A stretch of 64,000 bases of DNA from DUPQ01 sp964563155. Lineage in GTDB: Bacteria > Bacillota > Clostridia > DUPQ01. The position numbers were made by a program, and so were the translations under genes. Within the stretch, counting starts at the first letter, position 1. Each line of letters begins with the position of its first letter. Below are positions 36,111 through 45,221 of this stretch, one piece after another. Below the pieces are notes generated by a model. The model had not been told where the DNA came from, made no database searches, and worked only from the letters and a program-made list of their open reading frames with translations. The DNA lies in contig CAZLVL010000001.1 of assembly GCA_964563155.1 (NCBI GenBank), positions 62,001 to 126,000 of the forward strand, given 5' to 3'.

Positions 36111-36569
36111 CTACTTATGATACTTTTCTTTATTAGCTATTTTATAAGCTCTAAAAAGTTGTTCTAATAAGATGATTCTCATTAATTGATGGGGAAAGGT
36201 CATGTCTGAAAAGGATAAAAGATAATCTGCTCTTTTCTTCACACTTTCATCTAAACCTTCACTACCTCCAATTACAAAAGAAATACTTTGTTTTCCACTT
36301 TCAAAAATAGAAATAATATCTTTAGAAAAGTCTTCACTGTCTCTTTTTCTGCCTTCAATTGCCAAAGCAATTACAAAATCTTTGTCATTAATTTTTGACA
36401 AGATTCTTTCAGCCTCTTTTAAAAGTGCATTTGGGGTGTTTTCTCTTTCTTCATTTAGTTCAATTATCTTTAATTCACAAAAGCGGGAAAGCCTTTTTAC
36501 ATATTCTTTTTCAGCATCCACTAAATACTTTTCTTTTAATTTTCCAATACAAATAATGTTTATCTTCAT
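36111..36569 (-). CDS. rlmH: 23S rRNA (pseudouridine-1915 N3)-methyltransferase
   Basis: A 152-residue SPOUT methyltransferase. It shows CIGKLKEKYLVDAEKEYVKRL at the N-terminus, the SAM knot FVIGGSEGLDESV, and the terminal SFSDMTFPHQLMR and LLEQLFRAYKI. It methylates a pseudouridine in helix 69 of 23S rRNA. Its ATG overlaps the yycJ stop by four bases; the yycJ-rlmH pairing is common in Firmicutes. Confidence 0.93.
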   Translation of the reverse strand: MKINIICIGKLKEKYLVDAEKEYVKRLSRFCELKIIELNEERENTPNALLKEAERILSKINDKDFVIALAIEGRKRDSEDFSKDIISIFESGKQSISFVIGGSEGLDESVKKRADYLLSFSDMTFPHQLMRIILLEQLFRAYKIANKEKYHK

Positions 36570-37357
36570 AACATAATAGGCCTATTGTTCCCTTCTCTTT
36601 TGGCTACCTTAACCAAAATATCCTTACCAACACTATAGCCACATTGCTCAATTCTTTCTTTTATAGTTGAAAAAGCCAAACTTGGAAGATTATTGTCTTG
36701 GCTAAGGTGTCCTAAAACTAAAACTCTTAAACCTTCCTCTATCATATCTACAACAGCATTAGCACAGGTACTATTGCAAAGGTGCCCATACTTTCCTCTA
36801 ATCCTATTTTTCAAGGGCCAGGGATAGCTACCATTTAGTAGCATTTCCATATCATGATTAGACTCCAACAAAAGAAGGTCACTTCCTTTTATATTATCCA
36901 ATATGTCTTGGTTTAATTCTCCTGTATCTGTCAGGGTAGAAATTTTCTTTGTGTCTAAATAGAAGGAAAAACCTACAGGGTCCACAGCATCATGCAGAGT
37001 TCTAAAGGGGAAAATTTCCATATCTTTAATATAGAATCTTTCATTGGTATTAAAGGTCTTTATATTTTCTTCTCTTATCTTTCCTATGGAAGAAGGAATC
37101 CTAAACCAGGTATTTCTATTGGCAAAAATTGGAATGTTATAGCCTCTTTCCATAACCCCTAGGCCACTTGTATGGTCAGAGTGTTCATGGGTAACTAAAA
37201 TTGCATCTAGGTTCTCTGGCTTTTCTTGGATTTTAGCCAACTCTTCCACTATCTTCTTTTTAGACAAGCCAGCGTCTACTAAAACTGAAGTATCCTTGTA
37301 TTTTATAAAAATTGAATTTCCACTACTCCCACTAAAAAGGGGGCAAAATTTTATCAT
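36566..37357 (-). CDS. yycJ: MBL-fold hydrolase, YycJ/WalJ type
   Basis: A 263-residue metallo-beta-lactamase-fold protein. The zinc motif is H57-E-H59-S-D61-H62 (THEHSDHTSGL), followed by TDTGELN and LGHLSQDNN. The SGSSGNS opening is typical of YycJ, a 5'-3' exonuclease-like protein linked to DNA repair and cell-wall regulation in Bacillus. Its start overlaps the Nudix stop (TAATG), with AAGGGA in the upstream gene as ribosome site. Confidence 0.9.
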   Translation of the reverse strand: MIKFCPLFSGSSGNSIFIKYKDTSVLVDAGLSKKKIVEELAKIQEKPENLDAILVTHEHSDHTSGLGVMERGYNIPIFANRNTWFRIPSSIGKIREENIKTFNTNERFYIKDMEIFPFRTLHDAVDPVGFSFYLDTKKISTLTDTGELNQDILDNIKGSDLLLLESNHDMEMLLNGSYPWPLKNRIRGKYGHLCNSTCANAVVDMIEEGLRVLVLGHLSQDNNLPSLAFSTIKERIEQCGYSVGKDILVKVAKREGNNRPIML

Positions 37358-37893
37358 TAAATTCCCTTAATCTGACAAGCTGCTAAAATACCAACCACTG
37401 CAAGCCCGTTTGTTATTTCTCCTTCAAATACTCTTTTTTTGGCCTTAGCCAAAGGTTCTTTCCAAACAATTAAATTTTCATCACTATCTGGACTGGCTGC
37501 ACCTTCTTGTAAATCCTCTGCTAAGTATAAATGTACTAATTCATCAGAAAATCCTGGCGATGAGGCCACTGTCATTATATAGGTCATTTTATTAGCTACT
37601 ATACCTGTCTCTTCTTTTAATTCCCTTTTAGCACACTCTAAAGGGCTTTCTCCTGGATCAATCTTGCCAGCTGGTAGCTCTATAAGGACCTGGTCAAAGG
37701 CTATCCTATATTGCTTTTCCAAAACTATATTTAAATCCTTGTCTAGGGCTATTACCCCACTAGCTCCCTTGTGTCTAACTACATCTCTATAGGCTTCTTT
37801 TCCATTAGGTAGACTGGTCTTGATTTTTTCCACATCAAAAATCAAACCTTCATATACTGTGTTGCTTTCTTCTATTTTTTCTAAAATGTCCAT
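37357..37893 (-). CDS. Nudix hydrolase, ADP-ribose pyrophosphatase-like
   Basis: A 178-residue Nudix protein of the NudF/ADP-ribose pyrophosphatase type. It has RDVVRHKGASGVIAL, QYRIAFDQVLIELPAGK, and a full Nudix box (G76, E82, RELKEE 90-95). ADP-ribose or a related sugar-nucleotide is the likely substrate. The ATG at 37893 has AGAGGA five bases before it; an upstream TTG at 37911 would include it. It is the first gene of the Nudix-yycJ-rlmH operon. Confidence 0.88.
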   Translation of the reverse strand: MDILEKIEESNTVYEGLIFDVEKIKTSLPNGKEAYRDVVRHKGASGVIALDKDLNIVLEKQYRIAFDQVLIELPAGKIDPGESPLECAKRELKEETGIVANKMTYIMTVASSPGFSDELVHLYLAEDLQEGAASPDSDENLIVWKEPLAKAKKRVFEGEITNGLAVVGILAACQIKGI

Positions 37894-38011
37894 ATTTCCT
37901 CTAAAATTCAATAATTTTACTCATATCATATACTTTTTTATTATATCACTTTCAAAGCACTATCCAAGCCCTTGGTCTCATTGACTATTTTGCTAATTTA
38001 TGTTAACCTAT

Positions 38012-38137
38012 CTTGGACATATCCGAATATTTACATAGTGGGGGACCCGAGTTTTTTAGGGGTGAATCTTACAAAAAAAAAGAGGCGAAGCTTGGTATCG
38101 CTAACCCGTCAGCTAATCCCATAGGAGTACACCAAGG
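38012..38137 (+). ncRNA. c-di-AMP riboswitch (ydaO/yuaA class)
   Basis: The conserved blocks of this aptamer are in order: GGGGGACCCG (38040), GGGGTGAATC (38059), GGTATCGCTAACCCGTCAGC (38095) and a TAGGAG turn (38122). A P1 pairing CTTGG (38012-38016) with CCAAG (38132-38136) closes the element. A possible promoter is TTGACT (37981) with TAACCT 17 bases later. CTTGGT at 38091 could compete for the same CCAAG strand, a plausible switch, and T-runs follow near 38150-38170. It lies 90 bases before a cation antiporter gene. In known examples c-di-AMP turns such K+-transport genes off. Confidence 0.88.
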
Positions 38138-38226
38138 CAAAATATGATATTTTTATTATATTTTTTTTGCTGTTGTGTATTTTATTTATATTCAGCAGTT
38201 AAATTACAATTGGCGGGAGGCTATAA

Positions 38227-39474
38227 ATGAATGTCTTGTTAAAAATTGCAATTGTCATGGTGGTAGGCATTATAGGGGGCAAACTGGCAAAAATGCTTAA
38301 ACTACCCAATGTATCCGGTTATTTAGTAGCCGGGCTATTTTTGGGTCCTTCTTTCTTTAACTTTGTCAGTAGTCAGGATTTAAATTCTTTTTCAATAATT
38401 AATGAAATGGCTTTAGCAGCCATTGCCTTTAGTATAGGTAATGAATTCATTTGGAAAGAGATTAAAAAGATTGGAAAGTCCATATTTGTAATAACCCTTA
38501 TGGAGGTTATTGGGGCAGTGCTAGTGGTCTTTTCTATTATGTTCTTTCTTTTTAAGCAACCCTTTTCCTTTTCAATTATCATAGCTTCCATGTCAGCAGC
38601 TACAGCACCTGCTGCCACTTTATTAGTTATGAGACAATATAATGCAAAAGGCCCCTTGACCAGTGCCATACTTCCAGTAGTAGCTCTAGATGATGTTTTT
38701 GGCATAGCAATTTTTGGAATTGCCCTTTCTTTAGCTAGAATGACTGATAGTACGGAATCTTTTTCTATTCCTGCTATGATTTTTCAACCTCTGTTAGAAA
38801 TTGGTGGATCTGTTTTATTAGGTTTTGTTTTAGGAATAATATTAGTCTTTGTTACCGGAAAGATATTAAAAAGCAAGGACGAGATACAAGCAGTATCTTT
38901 AGCAGCTGTAGGCTTAAGCGCCGGCTTGTCCATTTTGCTCCACATCTCTCCTCTTCTTACTAGTATTGTTATGGGAACAGTATTAGTAAACTTTAAGCAA
39001 AAACCTGGCAAGATTTTCGAGTCTGTAAACACCTTTGCCACACCCTTGTACTTACTCTTTTTTACCCTAGCGGGAGCAAGTTTAGACCTTTCTATACTAA
39101 AGACTGTTGGTCTTATGGGTATAGCCTATGTCATAGCTAGAGGTGGTGGAAAGATGCTTGGTGCTTGGGCTGGAGCTGAAATGGTTAATGAAGTTCCAGT
39201 TATTAAGAAATATTTAGGCTTAGCCCTTTTACCCCAAGGAGGAATATCCATTGGTTTATTGGTATTGGTAAGACAATACTTGCCTGCCCACAGCGCTGCC
39301 ATAAATGCCATTATTATGTTCAGCGTACTGATATATGAAGTGAGTGGACCTATTTTTGCAAAAATTGCTATAAGCAAAGCTGGAGAAATAAATATACCAG
39401 AAAAGCAAAAAAAAGATTTTCCATTTTTTAAAAGCAAAAAGGAAAAAACTATTTCACAATCAGTGAAAAAATAA
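38227..39474 (+). CDS. Kef-type cation:proton antiporter (CPA2)
   Basis: A 415-residue membrane protein with about 12-13 helices. It opens GGKLAKMLKLPNVSGYLVAGLFLGP, typical of Kef/NapA-like CPA2 antiporters, and includes AAPAATLLVMRQYNAKGPL and the ion-site segment VVALDDVFGIAIFGI. No C-terminal TrkA-N domain is present; it ends in a lysine-rich tail. Control by the upstream c-di-AMP riboswitch implies K+ (or Na+)/H+ exchange in osmotic or pH balance. The ATG follows GGGAGG. A PII-like gene lies 26 bases downstream. Confidence 0.9.
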   Translation: MNVLLKIAIVMVVGIIGGKLAKMLKLPNVSGYLVAGLFLGPSFFNFVSSQDLNSFSIINEMALAAIAFSIGNEFIWKEIKKIGKSIFVITLMEVIGAVLVVFSIMFFLFKQPFSFSIIIASMSAATAPAATLLVMRQYNAKGPLTSAILPVVALDDVFGIAIFGIALSLARMTDSTESFSIPAMIFQPLLEIGGSVLLGFVLGIILVFVTGKILKSKDEIQAVSLAAVGLSAGLSILLHISPLLTSIVMGTVLVNFKQKPGKIFESVNTFATPLYLLFFTLAGASLDLSILKTVGLMGIAYVIARGGGKMLGAWAGAEMVNEVPVIKKYLGLALLPQGGISIGLLVLVRQYLPAHSAAINAIIMFSVLIYEVSGPIFAKIAISKAGEINIPEKQKKDFPFFKSKKEKTISQSVKK

Positions 39475-39500
39475 TAACATATTAAAGAGAGGTATTTATT

Positions 39501-39848
39501 ATGTATGCTTTATTTGTAGTTTTAAATGCAGTAGACTATCTAGAAGATATTTTAACAGGATTTTTAGACAAGGGAATAAAAGGAGCTACCATTGTAGAAA
39601 GTCAAGGAATGGGGAAGGTTATTGCCAATAGCAATAATGATGATATCCCAATGTTTGGAGCTTTGAGAATGCTTTTACAAGACTCTCACCCCTATAGCAA
39701 AACAATTTTTACAGTGCTTGAAAATGAAGAAATGGTAGACACTGCTGTAGGAGTAGTTCAAGATGCCATGGAATATTGCTCAACTGGAAACTATGGTTTC
39801 ATGTTTACAGTTCCCATTGGTAAAGTCTACAAAATGTGCAGAGACTAG
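39501..39848 (+). CDS. PII-like small regulatory protein
   Basis: A 115-residue protein whose pattern fits a ferredoxin-like PII trimer fold. It begins MYALFVVLNAVDYLEDIL and continues GIKGATIVESQGMGK, a flexible acidic loop (NNDDIPMFG), and ends with FTVPIGKVYKM. It lacks the canonical GlnB T-loop signature, so it is PII-like rather than GlnB. Its place 26 bases after the riboswitch-controlled antiporter gene suggests that it modulates that transporter in response to a nucleotide. Ligand unknown. Confidence 0.75.
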   Translation: MYALFVVLNAVDYLEDILTGFLDKGIKGATIVESQGMGKVIANSNNDDIPMFGALRMLLQDSHPYSKTIFTVLENEEMVDTAVGVVQDAMEYCSTGNYGFMFTVPIGKVYKMCRD

Positions 39849-39855
39849 CAAAATA

Positions 39856-39884
39856 TTGACTTTTAACTCCAATAGGGATAATAT
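39856..39884 (+). promoter_or_regulatory. Promoter of the ABC exporter pair
   Basis: TTGACT (39856-39861), 17 bases, TAATAT (39879-39884), placed just after the PII-like stop. Confidence 0.7.
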
Positions 39885-39985
39885 ACGAAATTAGTTAGCT
39901 TTAGTCTTTATGGAGATTAAAAGATTGTATGAAGTATGAAAAAAGGTATGTAAAAATAGATATTAACAAATAAAGATATATTTAT

Positions 39986-40017
39986 ACAAACGGCAAAGAT
40001 AGCTTTTTGCCGTTTGT
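39986..40017 (+). terminator. Strong hairpin before the ABC exporter genes
   Basis: ACAAACGGCAAA pairs perfectly with TTTGCCGTTTGT around an eight-base loop, followed by CTTGTCT. It could terminate the antiporter/PII transcript or attenuate the exporter transcript, since it lies downstream of the candidate promoter at 39856. Confidence 0.65.
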
Positions 40018-40045
40018 CTTGTCTATTAACATATGGTGATAATTT

Positions 40046-41803
40046 ATGAAAAAAGATAAAAAGAAAAACGAAAAGGTCCTAAAGGTACTTTTGCCCTATG
40101 CAAAACCCTATTGGCTCTATACCCTCTTAACCCCTCTTTGTATAATAATTGAGGTTTTACTTGAGGTAAACATCCCCTATACCATGTCCAAAATTGTAGA
40201 TATAGGGCTACCTGCCAATGATATAAAATATATTGTAAATCAAGGTCTCATTATGATAGGTATGGCTTTACTCAGTCTGCTTTTTGGGGTCTTAGCTTCT
40301 AGATTTGGAGCTGTGGCTGGAATGGGCTTTGGTGCAGAGCTAAGAAAGGGAATTTTTGCAAAAATCCAAACCTTCTCTTTTTCTAACATGGATACCTTTT
40401 CCACAGCAAGTTTAATTTCTAGATCTACTCAAGATGTATCCCATATACAAAACTCTTTTAATATGACCTTAAGAATGGCTGTAAGATCTCCTTTTATGTT
40501 TATCTCCGCCCTTATTATGGCAATTAGAATTAACAAGTCCTTGGTCTCTGTCTTTTTAATAATTATTCCTGCTCTTTTAATTGTAATAGCTATTGTAGCT
40601 AAAAAGGCTGTGCCACTTTTCCAAGCTATGATGAAACAATATGACAAGATAAACTCCACCATACAAGAGAATCAAATAGCAATTAGAGAGGTTAAAGCCT
40701 TTGTAAGAAGCGATTTTGAAAAGGATAAGTTTGAAGAGGTAAACAATGATAATATGGCAGCTTCCATAAAGGCAGAAAAATTATTAGTTTCCAATATGCC
40801 CCTTATGATGGTAGCCATGTATAGCGCCACCTTAGCCATCCTATGGTTAGGAGGAAATCAAATTATTCAAGGTACTATGTTAACAGGGGAATTGATTTCT
40901 TTTATCTCTTACATAGGCCAAATTTTAATGTCTCTTATGATGTTATCTTTCATATTTATCATGGTAATAATGTCTAGAGCCTCAATGATTCGTGTAAGTG
41001 AAGTTTTAACAACCACTCCTGATTTGCAAGATTCAGACTCAGAAGATGATATAAGCGTAACTACAGGTGCCTTTGAATTTAAGGATGTCTTTTTCAAATA
41101 CTCAAAAGAAAATGAAAACTATGTTTTAGAAAATATTAATCTTTCGGTTAAAGCTGGTGAAACCATTGGAATAATCGGAGCAACCGGCTCTGCTAAAACA
41201 ACTCTAGTCCAACTCATACCCAGACTTTATGATGTGGATCAAGGTGAGGTTTTAGTAGATGGAAGAAATGTAAAAGACTACAAAACAAAAACTCTAAGAG
41301 ATGCAGTTAGTGTAGTCTTACAAAAAAACACTCTTTTTTCTGGAACAATCTTAGATAACCTAAGATGGGGAAATCAAGAAGCAAGCCAAGAAGAAATTGA
41401 AGAAGCTTGCAAGATTGCCAATGCCCACAACTTTATATCTTCTTTTCCAGATGGCTATATGACAGAGTTGGGTCAAGGTGGTGTGAATGTATCTGGTGGA
41501 CAAAAACAAAGGTTAACCATAGCAAGGGCTCTTTTGAAAAAGCCTAAAATCCTTATCATGGACGACTCTACCTCAGCGGTAGATACAGCTACTGATGCCA
41601 GCATTAGAAAAGAGTTAAAACAAAACACATCAGATATAACCGTTATAATTATTGCCCAAAGAATAACTTCTGTATCAGATGCTGACAGGATTGTGGTAAT
41701 GGATGATGGGAAAATTAATGATATAGGTAGTCATGAATACCTTTTGAAAAATAATGCTATTTATGCTGAAGTTTATCACTCACAACAAAAGGGGGTGGCA
41801 TAA
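40046..41803 (+). CDS. ABC exporter half-transporter with degenerate ATP site
   Basis: A 585-residue type IV ABC exporter: six membrane helices (~1-320) and an ATPase domain. The Walker A is GATGSAKTT (third glycine replaced by Ala), the signature VSGGQKQR is intact, Walker B ends MDDSTSAVD (Asp in place of the catalytic Glu), and the switch His is Gln (IIAQR). These are marks of the non-catalytic partner of a heterodimer such as TM287/288 or BmrCD. The next gene, one base on, is the catalytic partner. Substrate unknown; drug or lipid export is typical. Confidence 0.9.
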   Translation: MKKDKKKNEKVLKVLLPYAKPYWLYTLLTPLCIIIEVLLEVNIPYTMSKIVDIGLPANDIKYIVNQGLIMIGMALLSLLFGVLASRFGAVAGMGFGAELRKGIFAKIQTFSFSNMDTFSTASLISRSTQDVSHIQNSFNMTLRMAVRSPFMFISALIMAIRINKSLVSVFLIIIPALLIVIAIVAKKAVPLFQAMMKQYDKINSTIQENQIAIREVKAFVRSDFEKDKFEEVNNDNMAASIKAEKLLVSNMPLMMVAMYSATLAILWLGGNQIIQGTMLTGELISFISYIGQILMSLMMLSFIFIMVIMSRASMIRVSEVLTTTPDLQDSDSEDDISVTTGAFEFKDVFFKYSKENENYVLENINLSVKAGETIGIIGATGSAKTTLVQLIPRLYDVDQGEVLVDGRNVKDYKTKTLRDAVSVVLQKNTLFSGTILDNLRWGNQEASQEEIEEACKIANAHNFISSFPDGYMTELGQGGVNVSGGQKQRLTIARALLKKPKILIMDDSTSAVDTATDASIRKELKQNTSDITVIIIAQRITSVSDADRIVVMDDGKINDIGSHEYLLKNNAIYAEVYHSQQKGVA

Positions 41804-41804
41804 A

Positions 41805-43712
41805 ATGACTCAAGAAAATAAAAAGATAAGACCTGTCGTTGACAGATTCCAAAAACCTAAGAACACTAAAGAAACACTAAAAAGACTTTTAAGTTATCTA
41901 TTTGCCTTTAGACTAAGATTAATTTTAGTAAATTTCTTGGTGCTCATAAGTTCCTCTACAGCAATAGTAGGTTCTTTCTTGTTAAAGCCTCTTTTAAATG
42001 ACCACATTATTCCTCTTATTGGAACCAATCCAACAAAAGAAGAACTAGCTCCCTTTGTTTCTTTTATTGGTCTTATGGCCTTAATTTACATAATTAGCAT
42101 TGTAGCCTCTTATGCCTACAACTATTTAATGATGAAAATGACAAACAAGATTTTGAACAATCTAAGAAGAGATATGTTCAACAAGGTACAAAGCCTACCA
42201 ATCTTGTTTTTTGATACCAATACCCATGGGGAAATTATGTCTCGTTTTACCAACGATGTAGAAACCTTTAGACAAGCCATAAGCAATGGCTTTGTTCAAT
42301 TTGTTTCTTCTGCTATATCCGTTGTTGGAATTTTTGCATTCATGATTATACTAAGCCCTATTCTTACCCTAATAATTGTTGCTACTCTCTTTCTCATGTT
42401 TTTTGCCATTAAGGCCATTGGAGGAAGAAGTGCTAAGTTCTTCAAAAAACAACAGGTTGCTTTAGGGGATGTTAATGGATTTATAGAGGAGATGGTAGAA
42501 GGACAAAAGGTAGTAAAGGTTTTTAACTATGAAGAAAAGACCATTAATGACTTTAATGAAAAAGCGGAAAATCTCAGGGTTGCTGCAACAGATGCCAACA
42601 CCTATGCCAATGTAATCATGCCCATAATGTTTAATCTAGGCCACTTTAACTTTGCTGTGGTAGCTGCAGTGGGTGGAATTTTATGTATAAGTGGAATGTT
42701 AGATGTGGGCTCCTTAGCCTCCTTCTTGCAATTTACTAGACAATTCTCTCAACCCATAACCCAAATATCTCAACAGGTTAACTCCATCTTAGCAGCCTTT
42801 GCTGGAGCTGAAAGAATCTTTGAACTAATGGACAATCTACCTGAAAACGATGAGGGTTTTGTTACCTTGGTCAATATGGATTTTGATAAAGATGGCAACA
42901 TTTATGAAGTTGAAGAAAGAACCGGTAAATGGGCTTGGAAACTTCTAGACCAAGATAAAGAAGTTACATATATTCAGCTTAAAGGTGATGTTCGCTTTAA
43001 GAATGTTACCTTCGCCTATAAAGAAGACCACAATGTCCTAAAAGATGTCTCTCTATACGCAAAACCAGGACAGAAAATAGCTTTTGTTGGCTCCACAGGT
43101 GCTGGCAAAACCACCATAACTAATCTCATTAACCGCTTTTACGACATAAAAGAGGGAGAGGTTACCTATGATGGAATAGATATAAAGGATATTAAAAAGC
43201 CTGACTTGAGAAGATCCTTAGCCATGGTTTTACAAGATACCCATCTATTTACCGGTACTATTAGAGAAAATATTAGATTTGGAAAATTGGATGCCACCGA
43301 TGAAGAAATCGAAAGAGCAGCTAAACTTGCCAATGCTGACACCTTTATTAAGTATCTTCCCCGAGGCTATGACACTATGTTAACTGGAGATGGCTCCAAC
43401 CTAAGCCAAGGTCAAAGACAACTCCTATCCATTGCTAGAGCTGCAGTTGCAGACCCTCCTGTTCTAATTCTAGATGAAGCTACCAGTTCCATTGATACTA
43501 GAACAGAAGCCTTAATAGAAAAAGGTATGGACCAATTAATGGAAGGTAGAACGGTCTTTGTTATAGCTCACAGACTATCAACTGTTAGAAATTCCAATGC
43601 CATTATGGTACTTGAAGGTGGACAAATTATAGAAAGAGGAGACCATCAAGACCTCTTAGACCAAAAGGGCCAATACTATAAGCTCTATACTGGCCAGTTT
43701 GAGTTGAGTTAA
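41805..43712 (+). CDS. ABC exporter half-transporter with catalytic ATP site
   Basis: A 635-residue partner subunit. Six helices are followed by an ATPase with GSTGAGKTT, LILDEATSSID (catalytic Glu present) and IAHRLSTV (switch His present). Its signature is LSQGQ rather than LSGGQ, so the composite degenerate site is built from both proteins. About 30 extra residues precede the ATPase domain (DKDGNIYEVEERTGKW). The ATG at 41805 follows GGGGGTGG; an ATG at 41754 would overlap the upstream gene without a ribosome site. A terminator follows. Confidence 0.92.
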   Translation: MTQENKKIRPVVDRFQKPKNTKETLKRLLSYLFAFRLRLILVNFLVLISSSTAIVGSFLLKPLLNDHIIPLIGTNPTKEELAPFVSFIGLMALIYIISIVASYAYNYLMMKMTNKILNNLRRDMFNKVQSLPILFFDTNTHGEIMSRFTNDVETFRQAISNGFVQFVSSAISVVGIFAFMIILSPILTLIIVATLFLMFFAIKAIGGRSAKFFKKQQVALGDVNGFIEEMVEGQKVVKVFNYEEKTINDFNEKAENLRVAATDANTYANVIMPIMFNLGHFNFAVVAAVGGILCISGMLDVGSLASFLQFTRQFSQPITQISQQVNSILAAFAGAERIFELMDNLPENDEGFVTLVNMDFDKDGNIYEVEERTGKWAWKLLDQDKEVTYIQLKGDVRFKNVTFAYKEDHNVLKDVSLYAKPGQKIAFVGSTGAGKTTITNLINRFYDIKEGEVTYDGIDIKDIKKPDLRRSLAMVLQDTHLFTGTIRENIRFGKLDATDEEIERAAKLANADTFIKYLPRGYDTMLTGDGSNLSQGQRQLLSIARAAVADPPVLILDEATSSIDTRTEALIEKGMDQLMEGRTVFVIAHRLSTVRNSNAIMVLEGGQIIERGDHQDLLDQKGQYYKLYTGQFELS

Positions 43713-43761
43713 AACAGCAAGATACTGCTTTTCTCAAATTATTAAACAAGATATTTTACCT

Positions 43762-43783
43762 AAGAGCCACTAAACTGGCTCTT
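43762..43783 (+). terminator. Intrinsic terminator of the ABC exporter operon
   Basis: AAGAGCCA-CTAAAC-TGGCTCTT followed by a run of Ts. Confidence 0.9.
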
Positions 43784-43874
43784 TTTTTATCTATTCTATC
43801 CATTTATATTCAAAGAACATTTCCTGTAAGTTTCGCTTGCATTTCAAGGCATTTGTAAATTATTTTAAAAACTA

Positions 43875-43903
43875 TTGACAAAGCAATCTACATTTAATAA
43901 AAT
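43875..43903 (+). promoter_or_regulatory. Promoter of the tryptophan T-box transcript
   Basis: TTGACA (43875-43880), 17 bases, TAAAAT (43898-43903). The expected start near 43910 falls just before the T-box stem I. Confidence 0.8.
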
Positions 43904-43909
43904 TCAACC

Positions 43910-44180
43910 ACCAAAGAAAAACCGCTGATTAAGAAGAGTAGGCGAAGAGATTTATTGTACAGGGAGTTGCAGATACTGAGATTGCAGCAAAGAAGGCTTC
44001 ACTGAATGGACTTATGAGGGCAGGACGAAAGGAAACGAGTAGCGCCTGACGGGATCTCCACCCGTTATAAAGGGAGCATATATGAGTGTATATGGAATGA
44101 GTGGGCATTTTTGCCAATCAGGGTGGTACCGCAGGAGTATAATCTCTTGTCCCTAGTTTTAGGGATGAGGGATTTTTTTT
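43910..44180 (+). ncRNA. T-box riboswitch, predicted tryptophan specificity
   Basis: Stem I contains the GGGAG bulge and TGAGA loop (around 43961-43983). The specifier TGG is at 44007-44009 in the context TGAATGGAC. The T-box core AGGGTGGTACCGC is at 44120-44132. The terminator pairs TCCCTA/TAGGGA (44150-44165) with flanking stem and eight Ts from 44173. Uncharged tRNA-Trp would stabilise the antiterminator. The downstream genes form a TrpX/TrpY/TrpZ-type uptake system, consistent with the specifier. Confidence 0.9.
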
Positions 44181-44220
44181 ATTTTCTTTGGTAGAAAAAT
44201 ATTTTTAGGAGAAGGAAAAA

Positions 44221-45204
44221 ATGAAAAAAACAAAGAAAATTTTGGTGCTCACCTTGGCAATTTTATTAATTATTAGCCTTGCATCTTGCACCACAAAAGA
44301 AAAGGTAATAACAATAGGTGTTATTCAGTATGCTCCCCATGGGTCTTTAGACAACTGTTATGATGGTTTTATATTAGGCTTAGAAGAAGCTGGCTTTGTT
44401 GACAAGGACAATATCAAGATTGACTTTCAAAATGCCATGGGAGAAATGGATAATAGTGATTTATTGGCCTCTACTATGGTAGCCTCCAACTATGACATGC
44501 TGGTGGGTATTGCAACACCTGCAGCCATGAGTGCTTATGCAGCCAGTAAAAACACCTCTATTCCTGTAGTCTTTTCTGCAGTATCAGATGCTGTAGCAGC
44601 AGGAATAGTAAAATCTAACGAAATACCTGGATACAATGTAACCGGGACATCGGATGTATTACCTCTAGAAGAGCAAATGCAAATGATAAGAGATTTTTTA
44701 CCAAAGGCTGAAAAGATAGGAATTATTTACACCACCAGTGAGCCAAACTCTGTTACTCATCTTAATATTTTTAAAGAGCTAGCTAAGGTGTATGGTTTTA
44801 CTATTGTAGAAGCAGGTGTTACCAACGCATCAGAGGTATCTATTACTGCAGCTTCCTTGGTTGCAAAAGGAGTGGATTGCATTAATAACTTTACAGATAA
44901 CAATGTGGTCAATAACTTATCTTCAGTAATTCATGAAGCAAACAAGGCCAATATACCGGTCTTTGGCTCTGAAATTGAGCAGGTGAAAATAGGGTGTCTT
45001 GCATCTATGAGCATTGATTATGTAGCCTTGGGAGTGGAAACTGGTAAGATTGCAGCTCGGATTTTAAATGGAGAAGCAGCCTCTGAGATTCCTGTTTCTC
45101 TCATTTCCACCAGTGAACCTGTATACAACTCAGAGGTTGCCAACAGATTAGGTATAGCCATTCCTGACCAATATGTGACTGGTGATAATGATATGGCTAA
45201 TTAG
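44221..45204 (+). CDS. trpX: ABC transporter substrate-binding lipoprotein, tryptophan-type
   Basis: A 327-residue lipoprotein with lipobox SLASC (Cys23). The mature part is a PF04392-type (ABC_sub_bind) two-lobed binding protein: IGVIQYAPHGSLDN, GIATPAAMSAYAA, PVVFSAVSDAVAAG, NVTGTSDVLP. The family includes TrpX of Streptococcus. The Trp T-box directly upstream makes tryptophan the likely ligand. The ATG follows AGGAGAAGG. The permease starts 17 bases after the stop. Confidence 0.87.
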   Translation: MKKTKKILVLTLAILLIISLASCTTKEKVITIGVIQYAPHGSLDNCYDGFILGLEEAGFVDKDNIKIDFQNAMGEMDNSDLLASTMVASNYDMLVGIATPAAMSAYAASKNTSIPVVFSAVSDAVAAGIVKSNEIPGYNVTGTSDVLPLEEQMQMIRDFLPKAEKIGIIYTTSEPNSVTHLNIFKELAKVYGFTIVEAGVTNASEVSITAASLVAKGVDCINNFTDNNVVNNLSSVIHEANKANIPVFGSEIEQVKIGCLASMSIDYVALGVETGKIAARILNGEAASEIPVSLISTSEPVYNSEVANRLGIAIPDQYVTGDNDMAN

Positions 45205-45221
45205 GAAGAAGGGATAAAACA

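Noticed and set aside
41754..41804. Longer N-terminus for the second ABC exporter protein
   Set aside because: It would overlap the upstream gene and lacks a ribosome site, while GGGGGTGG sits before the ATG at 41805.
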